From Candidatus Calescibacterium sp. (lineage in GTDB: Bacteria > DRYD01), in the NCBI GenBank assembly GCA_025059235.1, contig JANXCV010000003.1, forward strand, positions 195,509-259,508: a stretch of 64,000 nt of DNA, written 5' to 3'. The position numbers and the translations under genes were made by a program. The notes below the pieces were generated by a model. The model did no database searches and was not told the origin of the DNA. It was given only the letters and a program-made list of their open reading frames with translations. Positions 44,411 to 53,050 of this stretch are shown here, piece after piece; positions within the stretch are counted from its first letter, which is position 1, and each line of letters opens with the position of its first letter.

Positions 44411-45604
44411 TTATCTGTTCTGGTCAACGGTTTTGTCAGTTTGACCAATTTGATACTGTCCTTCTATCTATCCTGAGTCTACTGAGCCCCAATAGTACCA
44501 ACCAGTAATTTCCCAATTTCTTTCAACAACTCGAAGCATTCCTTATTTCTACTTTTTCTATCTGAATATTTTCTTTTTGCTCTGTTATTGGTTTTTCCGG
44601 GAAGGATTTTACTGTTATAAAAGTGGGATTGACCATAAGGTGTGATATACAAATAAGTTTTCCTCTGAGCGAAGATGAGATAAATTCTTGTTTATTGTTT
44701 GAATCCTCAACTTGCAAAATAATACTTTCTCCGAATAATCCAGCCAAATAGTGTATTACCTTACTTATTCTGAAGTATTTTTGTTATCACTAAGAGTAAA
44801 TATGTTGATAAATATTCTCTGTTTAGATTTACATATTTGTCAAAATTGTCGAAGTATTGATTGAAATTAAACTGAAGACCGAAATTGAATAAAATAATTT
44901 GGGATTGATTATTCTTTTTGAGTTTTTTATAAAAATGGTTTTTTTAATTTTTTGCTCGTTCTCAACTGTATATATGATCGTAATCACAAATATCTCTTCC
45001 TCATCTTATTTTGTGCTTTATGTTTGTTGTTGATTATTCTAAGCTGGGTGTTTGAGTTGTCTTGTTGACTATTGATGCTCTGCTGTTAATAGTTTTTTGG
45101 AAGCTGACGAGATATCTTTTGCTTTTGGGGTATCTGGGGTGTTTTTCACTGTAGGTGGTTATACCTGCTGAGAGGTTATTCATTTTTAGTTTTGCATATC
45201 TATTGTCGACAAGTTTGTCAAACTGTTGTCCTAGTAATTTGCGTCGTGTGCAAACGTTAGAATACTTAGGTCAGGTAACGAGACAGAGACTTTATAGTAC
45301 TGGTTTAGGGCTAATCGATATCTTGCTATATTCTTTATCTTGTTCTTTATCTTTTTTCTTTATCTTTATCTTTTATATGATTCGCTGTTACGTTTGCATT
45401 AGCTTGGGTATCTGTGAAGGTGGGGTTTTATTAGATGAAATGCTTTGTCCATTTCTCTGGCACGTGCTCTTTTAATGACTATGCATAATCCTAGCTTCCA
45501 AGAATTGTTCCAACAACTTTGGGGTTATATTTATCTTTTAATTTCGATACTGCTTCTAAGGTATTTTTGTCATAACTGATGATTACCGCTTTAAGTTTTT
45601 TCAT
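44411..45604 (-). pseudogene. Decayed minus-strand coding region
   Basis: About 1.2 kb with protein-like sequence scattered over all three minus frames and broken by many stops. In 5'-3' order: a 37-codon ORF at 45604-45491 (MKKLKAVIISYDKNTLEAVS); a stretch with ARAREMDKAFHLIKPHLHRY; an ORF at 45270-45034 (QQFDKLVDNRYAKLKMNNLS). Then come KKLKKNNQSQIILFNFGLQF and FNQYFDNFDKYVNLNREYLS near 44930-44780. The ORF ending at 44523 (ESIILQVEDSNNKQEF) is followed by NWEITGWYYWGSVDSG, a TAG, and IEGQYQIGQTDKTVDQNR ending at 44411. It follows the lipoprotein gene directly. I recognise no family. Confidence 0.4.
45327..45376. repeat. Imperfect CTTTATCTT microsatellite
   Basis: The plus strand shows five to six imperfect repeats of TTCTTTATCTT/TTTATC. 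It falls within the decayed region, where it interrupts protein-like sequence, and probably grew by replication slippage. Confidence 0.6.
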
Positions 45605-45605
45605 A

Positions 45606-45797
45606 TTATTGTGTTGTAGTGGTTTGTTGTTGTTCTCCTTCTGTTGTTGTGGTTGTTTCTGCAGGTTGTTGTGTTTCTTGAACTGTAGTAGTTGTTTCCA
45701 TTGTAGTTGTTGTGGTTTGTTGTTGTTCTTGAGGTTGGTTGCAGGCTTGTAGTGAGAATACTACGAGCAATAGTAGCAAGGTTATCACTATCTTCAT
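45606..45797 (-). CDS. Small Thr/Gln-rich lipoprotein
   Basis: 63 residues with a signal peptide and lipobox (VVFSLQAC, lipidated Cys19). The mature part is almost entirely Thr, Gln, Glu and Pro in loose repeats of TTTT, ETTTT and PQEQQQ. AAGGAGGTAAGGAATC precedes the ATG, a strong site, so it is expressed. The mature chain is low-complexity and likely disordered or O-glycosylatable. It has no recognisable homologue by eye. It stops one base before a decayed downstream ORF, suggesting it was once the head of an operon. Confidence 0.75.
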   Translation of the reverse strand: MKIVITLLLLLVVFSLQACNQPQEQQQTTTTTMETTTTVQETQQPAETTTTTEGEQQQTTTTQ

Positions 45798-45950
45798 GAT
45801 TCCTTACCTCCTTATTTTATGTTTTTCGTTCGTGTTTCATTAAATTAGGTGGTTATGAAGATAATTCTATATTCAAAAATTTTTTCCTTTTTAAATTTTG
45901 GATTTTATTTGGGAGGAAAAGGGGTATGAAGGTGATAAATTAATATTTGA

Positions 45951-46022
45951 GCGGTAGTAGCTCAGGGGTAGAGCGTCAGCTTCCCAAGCTGAGCGTCGCG
46001 GGTTCGAGTCCCGTCTACCGCT
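45951..46022 (+). tRNA. tRNA-Gly (CCC)
   Basis: A complete cloverleaf. The acceptor stem is GCGGTAG/CTACCGC, with D arm GCTC..GAGC. The anticodon stem TCAGC/GCTGA encloses TTCCCAA (anticodon CCC), and the T arm is GCGGG-TTCGAGT-CCCGT. The discriminator is T and no CCA is encoded. Its last base touches the stop codon of the convergent small gene 46022-46369. Confidence 0.97.
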
Positions 46023-46369
46023 TATAAATACCGCGGATTTATATACATTTCCTCAACACTTCGTGGCAAATTAGTCGGACCAAAAAGACCCAATTTATTG
46101 CTCCTTATCTCAATACTACTTGTTTCCTCCATGAAGAGGTTCACAGGAATATTGTTTTTTATATCCTTTTTAGGAGTTGGGGTTAATACTTTTTCTTGTT
46201 GAATATTTTCCATTTCTTCATTGTTTCCTCTTATTATTAGTAAATCTTCAATTTTATTTTTTTCTTCTTGTTTTTCGGTATTTGCTATCTTAGCCTTATT
46301 GGGTACGAAGTAGTTTGGGAAGTAGTTTACAAACTTTGTTTCCATGGGATCTTTGAAATTACCTATCAT
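46022..46369 (-). CDS. Small protein of unknown function
   Basis: 115 residues, not recognised. It is hydrophilic and Asn/Glu/Lys-rich with no membrane segment, and likely largely disordered. It ends in LPRSVEEMYINPRYL. A GAGAGGTGA site eight bases before the ATG supports translation. It is divergent from the pseudopilin operon at 46513 (143-base spacer) and abuts tRNA-Gly at its 3' end. A regulatory or pilus-related role is possible only by position. Confidence 0.6.
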   Translation of the reverse strand: MIGNFKDPMETKFVNYFPNYFVPNKAKIANTEKQEEKNKIEDLLIIRGNNEEMENIQQEKVLTPTPKKDIKNNIPVNLFMEETSSIEIRSNKLGLFGPTNLPRSVEEMYINPRYL

Positions 46370-46458
46370 AGTTTTTCACCTCTCTTCCTAGTTTTTATAT
46401 TATATCCTTTTGCTTATCTTAACCTAGAAACACAATGTTAAAAAAATGTAAAAAAAAT

Positions 46459-46488
46459 TTGCTTTATTAGGAAAAAATGGCATAATAT
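46459..46488 (+). promoter_or_regulatory. Putative sigma-70 promoter of the pseudopilin operon
   Basis: TTGCTT at 46459-46464 and TAATAT at 46483-46488 are separated by 18 bases. They lie 25 bases upstream of the first ATG, in an A-tract-rich spacer. Confidence 0.35.
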
Positions 46489-46512
46489 GCTAAATTAATA
46501 CATAGGGATGCT

Positions 46513-47073
46513 ATGAGGTCAAATAAAAAAGGTTTTTCTATTATGGAGGTTGTTATATCCGTAACCCTTATAGCCTTGATATTATCCACACTTGGAATGA
46601 GTTTATTAGCAGTTCAAAAACTAAGACTTAATAACGAAATTACTTCTGAAATACAAAAATGTGGAGAAATGATCATAGATTACTTGTTCACTTTACCTCC
46701 TAACGATGGATATATACACTCTGTTAGCCAAAACAGTTCTGATATCTTATCGTTGGCTGACTTAGTGAACCAAAATAGTAATGATCGTAATAGAGAGACA
46801 ATAATACAAAACCTAAACGGTATTCTTATAAACCAAGCAAGATCAAGAGGTTTTGGGATATTGAGAGCTAACAATCAGGGCAATCCTTCAAGAAGAGGAG
46901 CATTAGTACTGTTTGATCATACGAACCCAGCATCAACCAGTAATAGTAGAATAATAGTCAATCCCCAGGGAAGGAATAATACTGTTACAGTTGAGCTTTA
47001 CTATGTATGGCTTGGTGCAGGAGGAAGAAGAAAAGGAAGAATAATTAGGGTTAGCAGGTTATTCATACAATGA
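46513..47073 (+). CDS. Type IV prepilin-like pseudopilin (PilV/GspI-like)
   Basis: 186 residues. The leader is MRSNKKG|FSIMEVVISVTLIALILSTLG with Gly at -1 and Glu at +5. The head is Asn/Arg-rich, with a terminal strand pattern (VTVELYYVWLG, RIIRVSRLFIQ) typical of minor pseudopilins. It is the first gene of an intact three-gene operon (46513-50609), overlapping the next by four bases. It likely initiates a pilus or secretion filament tip. Confidence 0.82.
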   Translation: MRSNKKGFSIMEVVISVTLIALILSTLGMSLLAVQKLRLNNEITSEIQKCGEMIIDYLFTLPPNDGYIHSVSQNSSDILSLADLVNQNSNDRNRETIIQNLNGILINQARSRGFGILRANNQGNPSRRGALVLFDHTNPASTSNSRIIVNPQGRNNTVTVELYYVWLGAGGRRKGRIIRVSRLFIQ

Positions 47074-47975
47074 GTAAGGAAAGAGCATTTACACTAATAG
47101 AGATAATCATAGCAGTAACTGTTTTCTCTGTGATAATCTTAATAGTTATTAGCATAATAAATAACTTAACCACAGAAAGAAAGGTTGCTCTGGAAAGATC
47201 TAAAATAAACGAAAATATTATCCTCTTTGAAAAAAAGTTGAAAGATATGCTAAACGGTTCTGATTTAACTATTACACCCGAAATAGTGAACCTCCCTTCA
47301 ACCGGCATTGATATAATAACCCCTACCAGTGTTCCCACTGCTGTCATATACCCAAACATATGTGATACATCTCCTACAAGAAGTTTGGTATTATACAGAA
47401 GAGTTCAAAACCGAAACCCAATTACAAACGAAACTACATATGAATCACAACTTATAACCGTATCTTCGGATAATCGCAGAATACTATTTACTCTAAATAA
47501 TCAAGCCACAGGCACTGGAAATAATCCTTTGCTCGATCTAGTAGTTTTTACAAATGATCGAACCGCTCTAAGTTCTTTCATACTTTATTTTGGACCAGCT
47601 CGTAGGAATCAATTTGACAATAATAATACAATAATAGATGAAATAGATTTTAGAACTCCGTTCATTGACCGTACTGGTAGGTATGAAGTAGCTCTTAGAT
47701 TTTGGAGAAATAGGATAACAAATGAAGGAGGAGAAATTATATATGCCACCTCTCAACAAATAATATATCAAGTTGCTGGTAATGCTAGAAATATTAGGAG
47801 TCTTAACGTCAGAATCAGAGGAGGAAATATACAGCAAATTGGAATAGAAAGTTTACATGATCCTATTTCGATAAATTCAGAAATAATTGTTGGTGTTTAT
47901 GATACTAGGGGAAGAAGGAGACTCCGCTACAATAGGGTTTTAAACATACCTCTTAAGTATAGGAGTATCATTTAA
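47070..47975 (+). CDS. Type IV prepilin-like pseudopilin (PilW/GspJ-like) with Ala at -1
   Basis: 301 residues. The leader is MSKERA|FTLIEIIIAVTVFSVIILIVI: Glu at +5 is present, but the residue before the cleavage site is Ala rather than Gly. Prepilin peptidase can accept Ala at reduced efficiency in known cases. The head is rich in beta strands and Asn/Thr. It is translationally coupled on both sides; its 3' end is 15 bases from the large GspK/PilX-like gene. Confidence 0.82.
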   Translation: MSKERAFTLIEIIIAVTVFSVIILIVISIINNLTTERKVALERSKINENIILFEKKLKDMLNGSDLTITPEIVNLPSTGIDIITPTSVPTAVIYPNICDTSPTRSLVLYRRVQNRNPITNETTYESQLITVSSDNRRILFTLNNQATGTGNNPLLDLVVFTNDRTALSSFILYFGPARRNQFDNNNTIIDEIDFRTPFIDRTGRYEVALRFWRNRITNEGGEIIYATSQQIIYQVAGNARNIRSLNVRIRGGNIQQIGIESLHDPISINSEIIVGVYDTRGRRRLRYNRVLNIPLKYRSII

Positions 47976-47990
47976 TGGGAGGGGATAAAA

Positions 47991-50609
47991 GTGAGAAAAG
48001 GAAAAAAAGGTGCTGCTTTGATATTGACCCTCTTCACACTCGTAATCGTATCCGTTTTCATAAGCCTTATTTTTCTAATATCGAAAAACGAAATAAATAT
48101 TTTCAGTTCATCCAGAAAAGAATCTAAATACACTCAATACATAAAAGAAACACTAGATATTATAATAAGTCCAGTATTACTGGGCAATGGAGATTTATGT
48201 GCTACCAATCACGAAGATACATTCAGAAGAAACAGCTTTGGTGAATATATGGACGAATTCATCACCGTATTTAAACGAGAATTAAACACCCAAAGAACGC
48301 CTCCATACAATAACTATATCTCTGGAGACTATGTCAACGGTTACCGCCGAGAAGCAACAATATTTCAAGATAACAATAGTGGTATTGATCTGACGATTAT
48401 AAGAGATCCAGGAGATAATAACTCTCCAATTTCATTTTCTGTAATTATCTATAGAAGAGAGTCACCTGGTTCTAACATTTGGGTAGTAAATCATTCTTAC
48501 GTTAGGTCTATCTATACCAGATATAACGATCGTAGTCGTTCCGACAACACTGTCTTGCCTTCAACTAAGTATAGTGTAGATATTAATACAATTGTTCTTC
48601 AAGCTAACACTAACACAATACAAATAAACGATTTTTTTGAGTTCGTAAGACAGAATAGTGACCGAATAATTTGGCAAGGGAGGGGGAGAGCAACGATTGT
48701 TCAAAGAAGCCCATACGGAGCAGTGCAAAACGCAGCTATGTTCGTAAAATTCTCAGGACTATGGGTACCTTTCGGTGCCAACCCATTCAGCCAAGATCTA
48801 ATCAATCAAGGAATAGATAGTTGTGTGGGAATAACAGTGGGATATCATATCCTTGGTGAAGTCGTTACTCCTCGTGCTCAAAGGACAGAAAATTACATGC
48901 AAGCATTTGATAATTCTAATAATAGAACAACAAAATCTGGTATAACCACTATATGGAGTGGTACACCTTCTCTACCTATAATAAGAGGAAGAGCAACGAC
49001 AGGTTATGCATCCATTGATCCCAATAACCTGCAACAATTTAACCCAAATCAAGGTGAATATTCAATAAGAACCCATATTTTCTCAACAGTTACAGGTGGG
49101 GCAGTAACGTCACATATAGAAGGAAGAATTCCTGGCGAGGGGACAAATCAAGTAGTAGATTTTAATAGCTTACCTCAACGTAGAAAGGTAACAATAAGAG
49201 TGGATTCCAATCGGGCAGTTTTGGTTGGAGAAGATAGGAATACTGGACAAATAATAACAAGATCTGAAGGAGGAGGACTAATAGAAATACAATGGCCGAT
49301 GAGAGGGGGGAGATTTGTATCTGTAAATAATCTCTTCCCTCCCAACTCTGGTCTTAGTGATGCAGAAAAGAAATATATGGTACTTGATCAATATCCACCG
49401 GGATATGCAAACGTCTACATAGTTCCTGAAGGAAATAGACTCAGAATATTTGCAGTAGGTAAGTATAGTGGAAGAAAAGTTCCTGCAGATGAATTACTAC
49501 AAGCCATACAGCTCCCCCAGGAGGTACCTAAAACAATATTCGAGAGAAATAGAGAAGGAGATTTAGTCGTTAATCTCAATAATTTAACTCAAGAGCAGAG
49601 ATCTGTTTTGTCGATGATCCATGTAGAAGGGGGTAACGTTATTTTAATGCCTAACTCTCAAGGAAACACAGAACTGTACTATCAAATAAATCAACAAAAT
49701 AATCAACAAAATAATCGAATCCCCTTTGACTTGACAATTGTTTCGACCAGATTAGGAAACACTGATGCATGGAATAACAGAAATTTTTATAAAGAAAATA
49801 ATAATGATCATAATCAGCATATAGATCGCAATTTAGGTGGATGGATAATACCAGTTCGTAGAGATCAAAATGGCAGAGAGCAAAATCCCAATGATTTTGT
49901 CCCAAATGGTTTTACAATCAATCTAGGAGATAATGGAATAAGATATGCTTTACCTGGTAACGATCCCCAAAGACATGATAGAAGAAGACAAATCGTCAGA
50001 GCTCTAGAGGGAAACGTAATCATACAAGATTTTCACGATAGAATTGGACAAGGAAGAATTCATATGAGAGATAATCAAGAGTCTCTCGGTTATATCGGAT
50101 TTAAAACAATAGATAACCAGCCAAATATGGATAGATTTCAAAGAGTTGGTGGAAGATTTACAATAATAAGCCATAACTTTGTTATTCTAAACTACCAAGT
50201 TAATGACAATGATCAACAAAGAAGAAACCAAAGAGGTCAAACAATAAGAGCTAGACTGGCAGCAGACATAGTAACCTATAGAGGAAATCTACAAATAATA
50301 GACGCAGATATGTACAGATTTTTGCTCGATACTGGAAGACAAAAGTCTGGAGAAGCAAACGAATTTCTACAAAATATAGTAACAAATGATAAGCTGTATT
50401 GGTATGGTAAGTATGTAAGCAATTTTGCAAGTGTAGAAGGTGTCATGCTACCTGACCAAAGAACAATAAGGGGATTTTCTGAAACTTCTATGCAGGCAAG
50501 TGATTACAATTACTATCTACCAAGAGCTACTAGAAAAGATTTTAGAGTACGCATAAACGGTAGGTACGTTATTCTTTTCGACATAGAAAAATTTGAAATA
50601 AACAAATAA
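47991..50609 (+). CDS. Large PilX/GspK-like minor pilin, 872 residues
   Basis: Starts at GTG 47991 behind GGGAGGGGATAAAA. The N-terminus MRKGKKG|AALILTLFTLVIVSVFISLIFL resembles PilX/GspK proteins (small residue at +1, Glu+5 missing), then EIN begins the head. The remaining ~840 residues are Asn/Gln/Arg-rich with predicted beta structure and low-complexity tracts such as YQINQQNNQQNN. It is much longer than GspK (~330) and may be an adhesin-like tip protein. It terminates the operon 46513-50609, and its counterpart in the other cluster is the amber-split gene 41674-43248. Confidence 0.75.
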   Translation: MRKGKKGAALILTLFTLVIVSVFISLIFLISKNEINIFSSSRKESKYTQYIKETLDIIISPVLLGNGDLCATNHEDTFRRNSFGEYMDEFITVFKRELNTQRTPPYNNYISGDYVNGYRREATIFQDNNSGIDLTIIRDPGDNNSPISFSVIIYRRESPGSNIWVVNHSYVRSIYTRYNDRSRSDNTVLPSTKYSVDINTIVLQANTNTIQINDFFEFVRQNSDRIIWQGRGRATIVQRSPYGAVQNAAMFVKFSGLWVPFGANPFSQDLINQGIDSCVGITVGYHILGEVVTPRAQRTENYMQAFDNSNNRTTKSGITTIWSGTPSLPIIRGRATTGYASIDPNNLQQFNPNQGEYSIRTHIFSTVTGGAVTSHIEGRIPGEGTNQVVDFNSLPQRRKVTIRVDSNRAVLVGEDRNTGQIITRSEGGGLIEIQWPMRGGRFVSVNNLFPPNSGLSDAEKKYMVLDQYPPGYANVYIVPEGNRLRIFAVGKYSGRKVPADELLQAIQLPQEVPKTIFERNREGDLVVNLNNLTQEQRSVLSMIHVEGGNVILMPNSQGNTELYYQINQQNNQQNNRIPFDLTIVSTRLGNTDAWNNRNFYKENNNDHNQHIDRNLGGWIIPVRRDQNGREQNPNDFVPNGFTINLGDNGIRYALPGNDPQRHDRRRQIVRALEGNVIIQDFHDRIGQGRIHMRDNQESLGYIGFKTIDNQPNMDRFQRVGGRFTIISHNFVILNYQVNDNDQQRRNQRGQTIRARLAADIVTYRGNLQIIDADMYRFLLDTGRQKSGEANEFLQNIVTNDKLYWYGKYVSNFASVEGVMLPDQRTIRGFSETSMQASDYNYYLPRATRKDFRVRINGRYVILFDIEKFEINK

Positions 50610-50636
50610 CAAAAGAAATTGAAGTAAACAAATCAA

Positions 50637-51374
50637 CTACAACAGATTTACGAAATACCGTATTAGGGGTAATTGATAGGGGATTATTTCTTCCTGTTCG
50701 GGATGGTATTGAACTGCAAGAATTGGTAAGGTGGTATGTTTTACTATCTCTACTACACCATCTTTACTCAGAGCCAATATCTCTAGATCTTTACCTAGTT
50801 TAGCTATTGCCTGGTGATGCCTGCTATTAACACACATAAATTTATTTCTATCTTCTTCTTTGTTGAAACTTAAAATATCAAAAATTTTTCCTTTTATGAT
50901 ATGTCTTAGCTCACGTTTTTTTTCAAATTTTTGTATTTCTGGGTATATTTTGTGAGCATTCTCGATAGTTATTCCTCTAAGGTCATAAGGTAAGTGTTGA
51001 AATAAAGTCCCTTTGAAAAATACGTTCAAGATTTGGATCCCTCTGCATATACCGAAAATAGGTCTTTGTTGGTAAAATCTGTTTATTATTTCTAACTCTA
51101 TTTCATCTCTTTCCTTATCGAATGTGTAAAGGTTATCTGAGTATTTTACTTTACTGTTGTAGTACTCTGGGTGAACATCGCTACCTCCTGTTAAAACTAT
51201 AACATCTACTTTCCTTACATTTTCTAAAAGTTCCTTATCTATTGGTAAAATTATCATACTTTCATCTTTTGAGAATTTCTTATTTATTTCACTTTGTAGT
51301 AACATTCCAAAATTTTTATATTCTTGGATCACTATTGGGTGGGTATTTTCTGATAAGATTATTCCGACTATCAT
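50637..51374 (-). CDS. Class I glutamine amidotransferase-like hydrolase (peptidase C26, PuuD-like)
   Basis: 245 residues. The nucleophile Cys lies in IFGICRGIQILNVFFKG, and the catalytic His/Glu are in VQYHPEQEE. VLTGGSDVHPEYYN and RGITIENAHKIYPE, then VNSRHHQAI, are typical of gamma-glutamyl-GABA/spermidine-catabolism hydrolases. It splits gamma-glutamyl amides in the cytoplasm. It lies two bases after the OsmC gene and converges on the pilin operon. Confidence 0.88.
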   Translation of the reverse strand: MIVGIILSENTHPIVIQEYKNFGMLLQSEINKKFSKDESMIILPIDKELLENVRKVDVIVLTGGSDVHPEYYNSKVKYSDNLYTFDKERDEIELEIINRFYQQRPIFGICRGIQILNVFFKGTLFQHLPYDLRGITIENAHKIYPEIQKFEKKRELRHIIKGKIFDILSFNKEEDRNKFMCVNSRHHQAIAKLGKDLEILALSKDGVVEIVKHTTLPILAVQYHPEQEEIIPYQLPLIRYFVNLL

Positions 51375-51376
51375 GT

Positions 51377-51805
51377 TTATGCTTCACTATTGATTATCTT
51401 GATTTCATATTCTATGTTGGTAGATTTCTTCAGCATATGACTTACGGAGCAATACTTTTCCTGGGAGAGTTCAACTGCTTTTTTTATATTATCGTATTTG
51501 AGATTTTTGCCTTTAAATTGGTAGATGAGTTTGATTTTTGTGAAGATCTTAGGATGTTCGTTTGATCTTTCTCCTTCGAAGAATATTCTGAATTCGTCTA
51601 ATTGTTCTTCTTCTTTCATTTTTTTTAGGATAGATATAACGTCCATGGCTGTGCAGCCCATGAGAGCTATTGATAGGAGCTCCATGGGGCTGGGGGCTGA
51701 TTCAAACCCTCCAAATTCTTTCTTAGCATCTATAACTACGGAGTGTTTTGACTCTGTTACCCCTATGAACCTTAAACCTTCATTCCATACTAACTCTGAC
51801 CTCAT
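51377..51805 (-). CDS. OsmC family peroxiredoxin-like protein
   Basis: 142 residues. ESAPSPMELLSIALMGCTAMDVISILKKM contains the first conserved Cys (near 50), and YCSVSHMLKKST the second (near 125), the pair that reduces organic hydroperoxides in Ohr/OsmC proteins. The YhfA-like subfamily is the nearest by motif. The next gene, a glutamine amidotransferase homologue, starts two bases downstream. Confidence 0.88.
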   Translation of the reverse strand: MRSELVWNEGLRFIGVTESKHSVVIDAKKEFGGFESAPSPMELLSIALMGCTAMDVISILKKMKEEEQLDEFRIFFEGERSNEHPKIFTKIKLIYQFKGKNLKYDNIKKAVELSQEKYCSVSHMLKKSTNIEYEIKIINSEA

Positions 51806-51841
51806 ATTTTATCCCCTATTATTCTTTCTTCTAATTTACTT

Positions 51842-53050
51842 CTAGTCTACTATAAATATTCCTTCTTGGGAACTAAAGATGTTTCTCATTTGATTTATTT
51901 CTTCTAAGGATGTATTTTTTATTATCTGAATGTGGTTTGTTAAGTATTCATCGGCTAGCTCATAGGCTTTTATTTTTGCTAGGATTGCGCTTCTAAAGCT
52001 TCTATTTTGTAGCATAGACGAGAATATACCAATTGCGTAGTTTTTAGCTACTTCCAATTCTTCTTGAGAAAATCCTTGTTCTAGGATCTGATAGACTTCG
52101 TGTTTCAATGCTTGTATGGATTCTCTCAATTTCTGTTTTGAAGTTAACATGAGTAATTTTATGTTTCCATTTCCGAAGGGAATTGGGTCATATGAAGAAG
52201 TTATGGCATAGGCTAGTTCCCTTTTTTCTCTTATGTTAATAAATAGTCTTCCGGACATAGAGCTGAGTATACTATTCAGAACTTTGAACTTTATTGATTC
52301 TATAGATATTGGTGGAGCTGGATAGACCAGGGCTATTCCAACCTCTTTTTTCTTCAATCTATCTACCTTTTTTCTTATTGTTATATCAAAATTTTTCATC
52401 TTTTCATAGTAACTATGTTCTTTTTGTAGTAACCATCCAAGTCTTCGGTATAAATATCTTTCTAATTTTTCATTTGAATATCCACTTACCACGATTATTT
52501 TTTTTATCTTGCTGTTTAGTACTTTTGTTTCCAGCCAGGATATTAAGTTGTTTCTAGATATGTCTTTTAGTGTTTTTGGTGTTCCTCGTGTATCCCAACT
52601 TAGAAATGAATTATAAAACACCTTATCTGCGTTTTCGTATAGATATGTCCAGACATCATCCCTGGAAAGTTTTATGGAATTTACCAAGTCTCTCTTGGTT
52701 TCATCAATATCTTCATTTCTGAATTTGTAATTGGATATGACTTCGTAGAGGATATCAACTGCTTTTTTGTAGTTATAGAATGGAAAGGAGATAGATATCG
52801 CACTGTTAAAGTTACCTGTGGATGAACTTAACGAGACTGAATTCTTCTCCAAATAATATTGGAAAGACTCATAATTCATATTTGCTGTTGATCTGACTAA
52901 ACTTTTGAAACATACAGAGTTTATTCCCAAATTGCTAGGATTTTCCATATAGTTACCTATAAGAAATAATATGGATACGTATGTTATTGGGATGCTGTTG
53001 TCTGGGATGATAAAGATCTTGTCCTCTATACTCCTATATTTTATTTCCAT
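51842..53050 (-). CDS. M16-family protein lacking the zinc-binding motif
   Basis: 402 residues, the length of one M16B subunit. The C-terminal half carries the family pattern SSMSGRLFINIREKRELAYAITSSYDP. The N-terminal region where active enzymes show HxxEH instead reads NLGINSVCFKSLVRS, with no such pair, so it cannot bind zinc in the usual way. Inactive M16 partners normally pair with an active subunit, but none is in this window. Its start overlaps the end of murB by ten bases. Confidence 0.8.
   Translation of the reverse strand: MEIKYRSIEDKIFIIPDNSIPITYVSILFLIGNYMENPSNLGINSVCFKSLVRSTANMNYESFQYYLEKNSVSLSSSTGNFNSAISISFPFYNYKKAVDILYEVISNYKFRNEDIDETKRDLVNSIKLSRDDVWTYLYENADKVFYNSFLSWDTRGTPKTLKDISRNNLISWLETKVLNSKIKKIIVVSGYSNEKLERYLYRRLGWLLQKEHSYYEKMKNFDITIRKKVDRLKKKEVGIALVYPAPPISIESIKFKVLNSILSSMSGRLFINIREKRELAYAITSSYDPIPFGNGNIKLLMLTSKQKLRESIQALKHEVYQILEQGFSQEELEVAKNYAIGIFSSMLQNRSFRSAILAKIKAYELADEYLTNHIQIIKNTSLEEINQMRNIFSSQEGIFIVD

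Noticed and set aside
45327..45376. CRISPR-like array
   Set aside because: The repeats are short, contiguous and lack spacers; it is a microsatellite.
45155..45475. 106-codon plus-strand ORF in the decayed region
   Set aside because: It has no ribosome site. The minus strand over the same stretch carries more protein-like sequence, so it looks like a shadow.
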